From Fontivita pretiosa (GTDB taxonomy: Bacteria > Planctomycetota > Phycisphaerae > Tepidisphaerales > Tepidisphaeraceae), in NCBI RefSeq assembly GCF_050410795.1, contig NZ_CP191258.1, positions 2,108,001-2,172,000 of the forward strand: DNA of 64,000 nt, read 5' to 3'. The first letter of the stretch is position 1, and each line of letters opens with the position of its first letter. This document shows positions 35,851-44,116 of the stretch, one piece after another. The notes under the pieces are model-generated. The model was given only the letters and a program-made list of their open reading frames with translations, was not told the origin of the DNA and made no database searches. A program made the position numbers and the translations under genes.

Positions 35851-36034
35851 GACTCCAACCCGTCACTTCCGTTGTGCAAGCCTGCCGAAAGGATGCTCAC
35901 ATGAAGCCAGCTTCCGTCTGTAATTACCACCTGCCCGCCGGAAAGTTGCCGGATGCTGGCCGGACAGCGGCGGGCTTTGTGGCACGACATTCGCGACTTC
36001 TGAGATCATAACCCTTTTTGGAGGTAACCACGTC

Positions 36035-36643
36035 ATGTTGTTCCGCGGTCATGCGATGACAGCAGCGTTATTGTGCGGAGCGTTGGCGGGCGCGCCGCTG
36101 ATGGTCGGGTGCGAAAGTCTGCCGGGCGACGAAAAGACGCAGGGAGCGGTGATTGGAGGACTCGCTGGCGCGGGGGCAGGGGCGGTCCTGGCCGGGGAGG
36201 ACAACCGCCTGCTGGGGGCGTTGATCGGCGGAGCCGCGGGCGCGGGCGGCGGGTACCTCATCGGCGCCAATTGGGACAAGATCACCGGCGACGAGAAGGA
36301 CGAAGCGCAGGCCGCCAACCGCCGCGCCGAATCCGATCCCGTCACCGCCGCCGATGCACGCGACGCTCAGACCGCCGACATCAACCGCGACGGGTTTGTC
36401 ACGTTGGACGAGGTCGTGGCGATGGAGGACGCCGGTCTGAGCGACAGCCAGATGATCCAGCGTCTTCGTCGCACGCAGCAGTACTTCGAGCTGACCGAGC
36501 GGCAGGAGCAGTACCTGCGTGACAGGGGCGTGAGCGATCGCGTGATCGTCGCCATGCGCGACATGCAGCCCGAGGAAGCGCGTCGCGCCCGCGCCGCCTC
36601 CGAGCGACAGGATCGCATCAGCTCCGATCGCCAGCGCGAATGA
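36035..36643 (+). CDS. Glycine-zipper lipoprotein with an EF-hand loop
   Basis: 202 residues. GGAGGT lies 9 bases before the ATG. Signal peptide with lipobox LMVGC (Cys26). A glycine-zipper pair (AVIGGLAGAGAGAVLAG, LLGALIGGAAGAGGGYLIG) is of the kind that packs in membranes. Later, DINRDGFVTLDE is a full EF-hand loop with Asp1, Asn3, Asp5, Thr9 and Glu12. The C-terminal half is helical and Arg/Glu-rich. Probably an outer-membrane or periplasmic Ca-responsive lipoprotein; that is inference. Confidence 0.75.
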   Translation: MLFRGHAMTAALLCGALAGAPLMVGCESLPGDEKTQGAVIGGLAGAGAGAVLAGEDNRLLGALIGGAAGAGGGYLIGANWDKITGDEKDEAQAANRRAESDPVTAADARDAQTADINRDGFVTLDEVVAMEDAGLSDSQMIQRLRRTQQYFELTERQEQYLRDRGVSDRVIVAMRDMQPEEARRARAASERQDRISSDRQRE

Positions 36644-36690
36644 GATGCCGCCGCTGAGATTCTGGGTCGGTGCAGCCGTCTGTTTACGGA

Positions 36691-36729
36691 CGTCCCGCGC
36701 GTGCGATGGCCATTCGCACGCGCGGGACG
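36691..36729. repeat. REP-like perfect hairpin
   Basis: CGTCCCGCGCGTGCGA, 7-base loop, TCGCACGCGCGGGACG: 16 bp fully paired. It follows the lipoprotein gene and may also end its transcript. Confidence 0.8.
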
Positions 36730-36815
36730 CCTGACGTTTATACACATCTCGGACCGCCCGCGTTTCTCGCTCAGACTCGCAGGTGCGTGCGATGAAAACC
36801 CAAGACGAGCCACTT

Positions 36816-36892
36816 GTGGCATGGCCGTCCCGGCCATGCAGGGCGCGATCGAGTTCGCAAGTCCGACATGCCGGCTCTTCATCACTTCATGC
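36816..36892. repeat. Dispersed ~80-bp repeat, copy 1
   Basis: The first 27 bases (GTGGCATGGCCGTCCCGGCC...) are identical to those at 44017; the remaining 50 are about 65 percent identical. The head is itself a palindrome (CATGGCCG-TCC-CGGCCATG). Confidence 0.75.
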
Positions 36893-37090
36893 CGCTGGGC
36901 ACGGGCAAGACCCCTGTCCGCTCTGCTGCCTCAAAAAATGAGGGCTTCCAGAAACGTGTATAAACGACGGGCGGAACGGCCGTGATACAGAGTGGCGTGT
37001 CTCAGCTTCTCGGCGCGCCGGCCCAAATCCAGACACAGGCGCGAATGACTCGTCATTCACGCCTTCGCCCGATCACGGTAGACTGTCAAC

Positions 37091-37672
37091 ATGCGATCAC
37101 TTGCGGCTGTGCTGTTGACGCTGTTGGCGATCTCGGGGTGCGCGCGATACGAGTACGACATCCTCCAGCCGCCGGACCTGGCTCGGCATATCGGAACAGC
37201 GTCCGACATCGTCGTCCGTCAGGATCCGCTGGAGTATCGGCTGCGAACGGTGGACAACCGCCTGGTCATGCGGATCTACAACCCCACGGAAGATTCGATC
37301 ACGCTGCTGGGTCCGCAAAGCTCGGCGGTGGATCCGCAGGGGCAGAGCCATCCGCTGCGGACACAGACCATCGCGCCGCAGAGCTTCATCAAGCTCATCT
37401 TCCCGCCACTGCGCCCGCGGGTTGAGCGCGTCGGGCCTTCGATCGGAATCGGCGTGGGCGGCACCTTCGGCGGCAGATATCGCCGGCATTACGAGGGAGT
37501 CGGATACGATCAGCCTTTTTATGACGACGAACCGCGCTACCTGGCGGTCGTTGACGACGACGCACTGTACTGGGACTGGCGCGGCGAGGGGCAGATGCGC
37601 CTGACGCTGGTCTTCGATCGCGGCGGACAGACCTTCAGGCATCAGTTCGTCATCGGGCGAAAGAAAATGTAG
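37091..37672 (+). CDS. Lipoprotein of unknown function
   Basis: 193 residues. Short signal peptide MRSLAAVLLTLLAISGC with lipobox ISGC. The mature part is strand-rich (NRLVMRIYNPTEDSITLLG, SFIKLIFPPLRP) with a Gly-rich turn (GIGIGVGGTFGGRYRR) and a Tyr/Asp-rich patch. I recognise no family. Confidence 0.7.
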   Translation: MRSLAAVLLTLLAISGCARYEYDILQPPDLARHIGTASDIVVRQDPLEYRLRTVDNRLVMRIYNPTEDSITLLGPQSSAVDPQGQSHPLRTQTIAPQSFIKLIFPPLRPRVERVGPSIGIGVGGTFGGRYRRHYEGVGYDQPFYDDEPRYLAVVDDDALYWDWRGEGQMRLTLVFDRGGQTFRHQFVIGRKKM

Positions 37673-37690
37673 CGGCGGCTTCAGCGCAGC

Positions 37691-38008
37691 TCACCACCAC
37701 CGCAGCGCGAACGCCCCGCCAATCGCCAGCGATGCCAGCACCGCGATCGCGGTCCACATCACCCATCGGGGATGACTGCTGGGCAGCGGGGCATCCTCCC
37801 TGGAAATGTAGTTCTCGCACTTCGGACACCACTGCGCCAGCTCCGAAATCGTCTGGCCACAGTACGGACAGGGCACGCCATCCGGCTCGTCATCGTCGCC
37901 GTCGTCCATGTCGGATTCGTCGGGCGCCTCGGGATCGTCGAGCTCGTCATCTTCCTCGAGGTGCTCGTCGGTCGGGTCGTCGTCGGGTTCTGGATGTGGC
38001 CGGCCCAT
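37691..38008 (-). CDS. Acidic zinc-ribbon protein with C-terminal membrane helix
   Basis: 105 residues. The first 45 residues are about half Asp/Glu. Then comes a zinc ribbon CPYC...CPKC (residues 47-64) and a C-terminal helix WTAIAVLASLAIGGAFAL ending RWW. ATG 38008 is 63 bp from the divergent ribulokinase start. Function unknown; the layout is common among small planctomycete proteins. Confidence 0.6.
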   Translation of the reverse strand: MGRPHPEPDDDPTDEHLEEDDELDDPEAPDESDMDDGDDDEPDGVPCPYCGQTISELAQWCPKCENYISREDAPLPSSHPRWVMWTAIAVLASLAIGGAFALRWW

Positions 38009-38071
38009 CGCGAGGTGCACTCTACCCGCCGAACTTCCGTCCGCAAAATGCGGGCAGTATCCTTGGATGGC

Positions 38072-39727
38072 ATGGGCAACAGCAGCCGCTACTCCATTGG
38101 ACTTGACTTCGGCACCGAATCGGTTCGGGTTCTGGTGGTGGACATTCATAACGGGCGAATCGCGGGGCAGGCGTCGCAGGACTACGCGCACGGCGTGATC
38201 GACCAGACGCTGCCCACCAGTGGCGAAAAGCTGCCGCCGGATTACGCCCTTCAGCATCCGCAGGACTGGCTGGATGCAACGTCGATCGCATGCAAAAAGG
38301 CGATGCGCGCCGCGGATGCCTCGGCGGATCAGATCGTCGGCATCGGCGTCGACTTCACAAGCTGCACCATGCTGCCGTGCCTGGCCGACGGAACCCCGCT
38401 CTGCCTGACCGAACGCTTTCGCAACACGCCGCTGGCCTGGCCCAAGCTGTGGAAACACCACGGCGCCAAGGCCGAGACCGACCGCATCAACGCCGTCGCC
38501 CGTGAACGCAGGGAAAAGTGGCTGGCTCGTTACGGCGGCATCATCGGCATCGAGTGGTTCTTCCCCAAAATCCTGGAAACCCTCAACCACGAGCCGAAAG
38601 TCTACGACGCCGCCGATGTCTGGATCGAGGGCGGCGACTGGTTCGTCTGGCAGCTCATCGACGGGCCGTTCCCACGCTGCAATCCTTCGCGAATCTCGCG
38701 TTCGACCTGCCAGGCGGGTTACAAGGCCTGCTGGAACAAACACACGGGTTATCCCTCCCGCGAGTATTTCAAGGCGGTTCATCTGCGGCTGGAATCGGTC
38801 GTGCAGGAGAAGATGCCCGGCACGCTGCAAAGCCCCGGCACCTGCGCCGGGAATCTTTCCGAAGCAGGCGCGAAGCTGCTGGGGCTCAAAAGCGGCATCC
38901 CCGTCAGCGCCGCGATCATCGACGCCCACGCCGGCGTGCCCGGCGCCGGTGTCGCCTCGCCTTCCACACTCGTGATGGTCATGGGCACCAGCTCCTGCCA
39001 CATGCTCAACAGCCGCATCGAAGCGATGGCGCCCGGAATCGCCGGCGTCGTCGAGGACGGCATCCTTCCCGGCTACTTCGGGTACGAAACCGGCCAGGCA
39101 TCGGTCGGCGACGCGTTCGCGTGGCTGGTCAAGACCTTCAACCTCTCACACGAAACGCTCACCCGCGAGGCGACTTCGTTGCCGCCCGGCAGCGGCGGAG
39201 TGATGGCGATCGACTGGTTGAACGGCTGCCGCACGCCCCTGATGGATGCAAGGCTTTCCGGCGGGTTCGTCGGGATCACGCTGGGCACTCGCCCGGCGCA
39301 ACTCTACCGCGCGCTGATGGAGGCTACGGCCTTCGGCGTGCGGTGGATCTGCGACACGCTGCGCGAAGCGGGCGTGCCGGTTCGAAGGTTCGTGGCCTCC
39401 GGTGGACTGCCCGGCAAGTCGCCGCTGCTCATGCAGATCTACGCCGACGTGCTGGATGCGAAGATCAGGCCCGCCGCCTCCGACCAGTCGGTGGCGCTGG
39501 GGGCGGCGATTCTCGGCTGCATCGCCGCCGGGCAGCAGGCCACCGGCTACGCCAGCATCAGCCAGGCGATCCACGCGATGGCCCCGGAGCGCGAAGACCT
39601 GATCTATCGTCCGGACCTGCGCGCCCGAAAGCAGTACGACAAGCTCTACGAGATTTACCGATCCCTGTGCGACGGCGGCGGGCCCGTCGCCGCCGCCATG
39701 CGCCGCCTGCGCGAGTTGTCACACTGA
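38072..39727 (+). CDS. araB: Ribulokinase
   Basis: 551 residues, normal for AraB. It phosphorylates L-ribulose with ATP in arabinose breakdown. The FGGY-kinase phosphate motif is GLDFGTESVRVLVVD; GVDFTSCTMLP is typical of ribulokinases, and the C-terminal ATP-site motif is RRFVASGGLPGKSPLLMQIY. Start ATG 38072; an ATG at 38048 is possible. No araA or araD is adjacent, so it works with genes elsewhere. Confidence 0.92.
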   Translation: MGNSSRYSIGLDFGTESVRVLVVDIHNGRIAGQASQDYAHGVIDQTLPTSGEKLPPDYALQHPQDWLDATSIACKKAMRAADASADQIVGIGVDFTSCTMLPCLADGTPLCLTERFRNTPLAWPKLWKHHGAKAETDRINAVARERREKWLARYGGIIGIEWFFPKILETLNHEPKVYDAADVWIEGGDWFVWQLIDGPFPRCNPSRISRSTCQAGYKACWNKHTGYPSREYFKAVHLRLESVVQEKMPGTLQSPGTCAGNLSEAGAKLLGLKSGIPVSAAIIDAHAGVPGAGVASPSTLVMVMGTSSCHMLNSRIEAMAPGIAGVVEDGILPGYFGYETGQASVGDAFAWLVKTFNLSHETLTREATSLPPGSGGVMAIDWLNGCRTPLMDARLSGGFVGITLGTRPAQLYRALMEATAFGVRWICDTLREAGVPVRRFVASGGLPGKSPLLMQIYADVLDAKIRPAASDQSVALGAAILGCIAAGQQATGYASISQAIHAMAPEREDLIYRPDLRARKQYDKLYEIYRSLCDGGGPVAAAMRRLRELSH

Positions 39728-39752
39728 TTCGCTCTGCTTCAGCGTTGCCGTG

Positions 39753-39773
39753 TCACGGGCGTCCCGCCCGTGA
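39753..39773. repeat. REP-like palindrome
   Basis: TCACGGGCG-TCC-CGCCCGTGA, perfect 9-bp arms, 26 bp after the ribulokinase stop; may also serve as its terminator. Confidence 0.7.
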
Positions 39774-39918
39774 TACCAATTGCTCTGTCCCATCCAGCTT
39801 GAGCGATTCGGTGGCGAAAACGGTGCACGCCTTTGAATTGGGCCTTGCCGACTGTTTGCACAAGTGCATAGGATCAGCACTCGTTCAAGCACGCGCATTT
39901 CATACTCTCGGAGGAATC

Positions 39919-40506
39919 ATGAATCGCCTGGTGCAGCGTCTGGTTGCCCCTGCGTTGGGTCTGATGATCGTCGCCGTCGCGGGTTGCGAAATGATGGACA
40001 AGGATAAGGACAGCTCCCGGACGGAGGGGGCGAAAGTCGCGGTTGCGCACATCAGGCCCGCCAAGGCCGCGACAACCCAGCCGACGATGAACAACGTCAC
40101 CGGCACGGTCACGTTCACGCAATTGCCGGACGGGAAGGTGAAGGTGGTGGCCGACATCGCCGGCCTGCCGCCCAACTCCTCTCATGGGTTTCACATCCAC
40201 GAAAAAGGTGATCTGAGCGCGCCGGACCTGAGCAGCGCCGGCGGCCACTACAACCCCGAAGGCCACCCTCACGCCGGGCCGACCCACTGGCCCCGACACG
40301 CTGGCGACTTCGGCAATATCAGCTCCGACGCCAACGGCAACGCCCACCTGGAACTGACGGTGGACAACATCTCGCTGGGCGGGGCGAAGAATGACGTGAT
40401 CGGCAAGGCCGTCATCGTCCACGCCAAGGCCGACGACCTGAAGAGCCAACCCACCGGCGACGCGGGCGGTCGCGTCGCGGGCGGCATCATCGAGATGAAC
40501 AAGTGA
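39919..40506 (+). CDS. sodC: Cu/Zn superoxide dismutase, lipoprotein type
   Basis: 195 residues. GGAGG lies just before the ATG. Lipobox VAGC (Cys23). It dismutes superoxide in the periplasm or outer membrane. Metal ligands are present: FHIH (His92, His94), GGHYNP (His110), HAGDFGN (His127, Asp130) and VIVHA (His168). The active-site arginine region GGRVAGG is there, but the usual Cys after GGRVA is Gly188 and its disulphide partner is also missing: Cys23 is the only cysteine. Confidence 0.92.
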   Translation: MNRLVQRLVAPALGLMIVAVAGCEMMDKDKDSSRTEGAKVAVAHIRPAKAATTQPTMNNVTGTVTFTQLPDGKVKVVADIAGLPPNSSHGFHIHEKGDLSAPDLSSAGGHYNPEGHPHAGPTHWPRHAGDFGNISSDANGNAHLELTVDNISLGGAKNDVIGKAVIVHAKADDLKSQPTGDAGGRVAGGIIEMNK

Positions 40507-40544
40507 ACGTGAAAGGCGGCAATCGCCCGCGTGCACTGAACTGG

Positions 40545-43500
40545 TCATTGGGCATTCGATGATGCCATCGCGGCCTGGGGCTGTGCGGCGATTGGAGCAT
40601 CGCGCCACTCTCGCCGCATCTGCCAGTTCTTATACAGGTAGAAGATCACCGGGTACACCAGCAGCTCCATGACGAAGCTGATGGTAATTCCGCCGATTAG
40701 CGGAGCCACCAGCCGACGCGTCACGTCCGCGCCGGTGCCGGTGGCCCACAACAGCGGCAGCAGCCCGATCATGTCGGTCGCGACCGTCATCGTCTTCGGT
40801 CGGATGCGCTTCACCGCGCCTTCGTAGATCGCGTGGAACAGATCCGACTTGTTGCGCATCCGCCCCTGGCTGACAAAGCGTTCGCAGGTCGTGTCCAGGT
40901 ACAGCAGCATCACCTGCCCGGTTTCGGCGTCCACCCCCAGCAGCGCGATGATCCCCACCCACACCGCCAGGCTCATGTTGTAGTCCAACAGCCAAAGGAA
41001 CCAGAACGCGCCGATCAGGCTGAACGGTACGGCCAGCAGGATCACGATCACCCGGAACCAGCTCTGGTTGGAGATGTACAACAGCAGCACGATCAGCGCC
41101 AGCGTGATCGGCACGACCACCATGAGGCGCTGGTTGGCCTTTTCCAGATACTCAAACCGCCCGGACCAGACGCGCGAGTAGCCCGGCGGCATCGGCACCT
41201 GCTGCTCGACGACGCGCTTGGCCTCGGCGACGTAGCCGCCCAGGTCACGCTTGGATGTGTCGATGTCCACGAAGATCCAGGCGGTGCGCTGGCCGTTCTC
41301 CGAGCGGATCATCGGCGCTCCCGGGGTGATCCTGATGTCGGCCAGTTGCCCCAGCGGAATCTGCGCGCCGTTGGATGCGGTCACGAGCACGCGCTGGAGA
41401 GAGGGGATGTCGTCGCGCAGCTCGCGCGCGTAACGCACGTTCAGCGGGTAGCGTTCCAGCCCTTCGACCGTCGTCGTGATGTTCATCCCGCCGATCGCCG
41501 ACTGGATCACGTCCTGCACGTCGGCGACGTTCAGCCCGTACCGCGCCGCCTCCTCGCGGTTGATGTCGAAATCGAGGTAATACCCGCCGAAGGTGCGCTC
41601 GGGATAGCTGCTGAGCGTGCCTTCGATGGTGGAGACCGCGGTCGCCGTCTTTTCCGCCAGATCCGCCAGGACCTTCAGGTCCGGGCCCATGATCTTGATG
41701 CCCACCGGCGTCTTGATGCCCGTGGTGAGCATGTTGATGCGGTTCTCGATCGGGTAAGGCCAGGCGTTGGCCACCCCCGGAAACGTGACCGCCTGGTTCA
41801 GCCCTTGATGCCTGGTGCCGTCGGGGTCCTGCCAGCCGTACTTCAGCTCCTCCATCGTGATCGGGCGTGTCTCGGGCCAGAACGTCGCCGTGAACGGCCA
41901 CTTCAGCCATTTCGGCCAGCCGCTGAAGAAGTACTCGACCCTGCGTTTTCGCCACTGGTCGCGGTCGGTGTTGAGCTGCACGACGGTTTCGATCATCGAC
42001 AGCGGCGCCGGGTCGGTGGCGGTGTCGGCCCGGCCGATCTTGCCGTGCACGCTGACGACTTCGGGGAAACTCTTGATGATTTTGTCGGTCTGCTGGAGCA
42101 GCTCCTTGCTCTTGAGCACGCTGATGCTCGGATCAGTCGTGGGCATATACAGCAGGTCGCCCTCTTCCAGCGCGGGCATGAATTCCGTGCCAAGTTGCCT
42201 GATGGGATAGATGGTCGATGCGCCCAGAAGCAGCACGGCCAGCAGCGTGATGATCGGATGCCGCATCACCAGCCGGAAGAACGGGTCGTAGATGCGCATC
42301 GACCAGCGGTTGATCGGGTTGTTCTCCTCGGTGGGAATCCGACCGCGGATCAGATACACCATCAGCACCGGCACGATGGTGATGCCCAGGATCGCGCCGG
42401 CGGCGATGGCGAACGTCTTGGTGTACGCCAACGGCTTGAACAGCCGACCGGACTGCTCGCCCAGCACAAAGATCGGCAGAAACGCAACGGTGATGACCAG
42501 CAGGGAAAAGAAGATGCTCGGCCCCACCTCCTTGCAAGCCTCCAGAATCACTTCGTGCCTTCGTGCCTTTGTGCCCTCTTGTCTGTGCCGCTCGAGGTGC
42601 TTATGCGCGTTCTCGATCATCACGTTGGCCGAATCCACCATGACGCTGATCGCCAGCGCCAGCCCGCCCAGCGACATGATGTTCGCGTTGATCCCCAGGA
42701 TCTGCATGACCAGGATCGAGACCAGCAGCCCGATTGGCAGGACAATGATGGCGACGAACGCGCTGCGGACATGCGCCAGGAACACCAGGATGATGATTGC
42801 GGTGACGATCAGCTCTTCGATGACCGCTCTTCGCAGCGTGCCCACGGCCCGGCCGATCAGCGCCGAGCGGTCGTAGGTGGTCTTGATGAACACGCCGGGG
42901 GGCAGCCCGTCCTCCAGCTCCAGCAGCTTCCTTTTGGCGTCCTGGATGACTTTGTAGGCGTTTTCTCCGAAGCGGGCGACGATGACCCCGCCGACCGCCT
43001 CGCCCTGGCCGTCAAGCTCCCCCACGCCGCGGCGCATCTCCCCGCCGATCTGGAGCGTGGCCACATCCCGCAGATAGACCGGCGTGCCTCTTTCGCCGGT
43101 CATCACCACCACGCTGCCCAGGTCCTCCAGTCCTCGAAGGTACCCGCGGCTGCGGACCATGTATTCATTTTCCGCCAGCTCGATGACCGATCCCCCCACG
43201 TCGTTGTTGCTCCGCTCGATCGCCATGATCACGTCGCGCAGCGGCAGCTTGTATGCCTGAAGCTTCTGCGGATCGAGCACCACCTGATACTGCTTGACGA
43301 ATCCGCCGATTGGCGCGACCTCGGAAACGCCATCAACCGCCGTCAGCGGATAACGCAGATACCAGTCCTGCAAACTGCGAAGCGATGCCAGGTCCTGATT
43401 CGATGGCAACAGCTCGGCGCCGGTGATCGGATCCTTCCCCGGCTTCTCCCACGCCCGCACCTTCGTCAGCTCATCCCGACGATTCTTCGGCGCATCCTCA

Positions 43501-44009
43501 ATCCGCGCATACCACTTGTCGTGCTTCTGGTCATGCCACAGCCCCTTGGGATGGTCCGGAGAGTAGTAGCCGGGGTACAGCACATACTGATACACCCACC
43601 CCACGCCGGTGGCGTCCGGCCCCAGCTTCGGCTCGACGCCTTTTGGCAACCGGTCCCGCGCGAAATTGAGATACTCCAGCACGCGCGAGCGGGCCCAGTA
43701 AATGTCCGTGTTGTCTTCAAACAGCACGTATACGAACGACAGCTCGAACATGCTGTAGCCGCGCACGACCGTCGAACCGGGCACCGACAGCATCGCCGTG
43801 GCCAGCGGGTACGTGACCTGATCATCCACCACCTGCGGGTTTTGGCCCGGATATTCGGTAACGATGATCACCTGCACGTCGGACAGATCGGGAATGGCGT
43901 CCAGACGAATGTTGTACGTCGCCCACGTGCCCAGACCGATCAGGATGCCGGTCAGCAGCAGGACCAGGAAGCGATTGCGAATCGAGTATTCAATGATCTT
44001 CGAGATCAT
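40545..44009 (-). CDS. cusA: Heavy-metal efflux RND pump, CusA/CzcA type
   Basis: 1154 residues, longer than the usual 1040-1050 because of a periplasmic insertion (about residues 160-225: PDHPKGLWHDQKHDKWYARI and following). Typical HME-RND features: DAIPDLSDVQVIIVTEYPGQ, PVYLRDVATLQIG, MSLGGLALAISVMVDSANVM, and GTEFMPALEEGDLLYMPTT. It moves Cu(I)/Ag(I)-type monovalent ions, inferred from the CusB partner. Third gene of tolC-cusB-cusA. A copy of the 80-bp repeat lies between cusB and cusA. Confidence 0.95.
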   Translation of the reverse strand: MISKIIEYSIRNRFLVLLLTGILIGLGTWATYNIRLDAIPDLSDVQVIIVTEYPGQNPQVVDDQVTYPLATAMLSVPGSTVVRGYSMFELSFVYVLFEDNTDIYWARSRVLEYLNFARDRLPKGVEPKLGPDATGVGWVYQYVLYPGYYSPDHPKGLWHDQKHDKWYARIEDAPKNRRDELTKVRAWEKPGKDPITGAELLPSNQDLASLRSLQDWYLRYPLTAVDGVSEVAPIGGFVKQYQVVLDPQKLQAYKLPLRDVIMAIERSNNDVGGSVIELAENEYMVRSRGYLRGLEDLGSVVVMTGERGTPVYLRDVATLQIGGEMRRGVGELDGQGEAVGGVIVARFGENAYKVIQDAKRKLLELEDGLPPGVFIKTTYDRSALIGRAVGTLRRAVIEELIVTAIIILVFLAHVRSAFVAIIVLPIGLLVSILVMQILGINANIMSLGGLALAISVMVDSANVMIENAHKHLERHRQEGTKARRHEVILEACKEVGPSIFFSLLVITVAFLPIFVLGEQSGRLFKPLAYTKTFAIAAGAILGITIVPVLMVYLIRGRIPTEENNPINRWSMRIYDPFFRLVMRHPIITLLAVLLLGASTIYPIRQLGTEFMPALEEGDLLYMPTTDPSISVLKSKELLQQTDKIIKSFPEVVSVHGKIGRADTATDPAPLSMIETVVQLNTDRDQWRKRRVEYFFSGWPKWLKWPFTATFWPETRPITMEELKYGWQDPDGTRHQGLNQAVTFPGVANAWPYPIENRINMLTTGIKTPVGIKIMGPDLKVLADLAEKTATAVSTIEGTLSSYPERTFGGYYLDFDINREEAARYGLNVADVQDVIQSAIGGMNITTTVEGLERYPLNVRYARELRDDIPSLQRVLVTASNGAQIPLGQLADIRITPGAPMIRSENGQRTAWIFVDIDTSKRDLGGYVAEAKRVVEQQVPMPPGYSRVWSGRFEYLEKANQRLMVVVPITLALIVLLLYISNQSWFRVIVILLAVPFSLIGAFWFLWLLDYNMSLAVWVGIIALLGVDAETGQVMLLYLDTTCERFVSQGRMRNKSDLFHAIYEGAVKRIRPKTMTVATDMIGLLPLLWATGTGADVTRRLVAPLIGGITISFVMELLVYPVIFYLYKNWQMRREWRDAPIAAQPQAAMASSNAQ

Positions 44010-44016
44010 GATGGAA

Positions 44017-44095
44017 GTGGCATGGCCGTCCCGGCCATGCAGGATGCACTCGAGTTCGAAAGTCGGATGTCCAGGTTCTTTGTCACTTCAACGCC
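44017..44095. repeat. Dispersed ~80-bp repeat, copy 2
   Basis: Lies in the 107-bp spacer between cusB and cusA. It shares its palindromic head exactly with copy 1 at 36816 and shows diverged similarity along the rest. Inside an operon it could affect mRNA processing or relative expression. Confidence 0.75.
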
Positions 44096-44116
44096 CGTGA
44101 CACGTTTGTGGTCCGG

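Larger units (their letters stand above)
36644..37090. other. Repeat-rich spacer
   Basis: About 450 bp without a gene. It holds a perfect 16-bp hairpin, one copy of an 80-bp repeat, and a pair of 11-bp inverted repeats (36735-36745 and 36956-36966) that frame about 210 bp. Confidence 0.6.
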
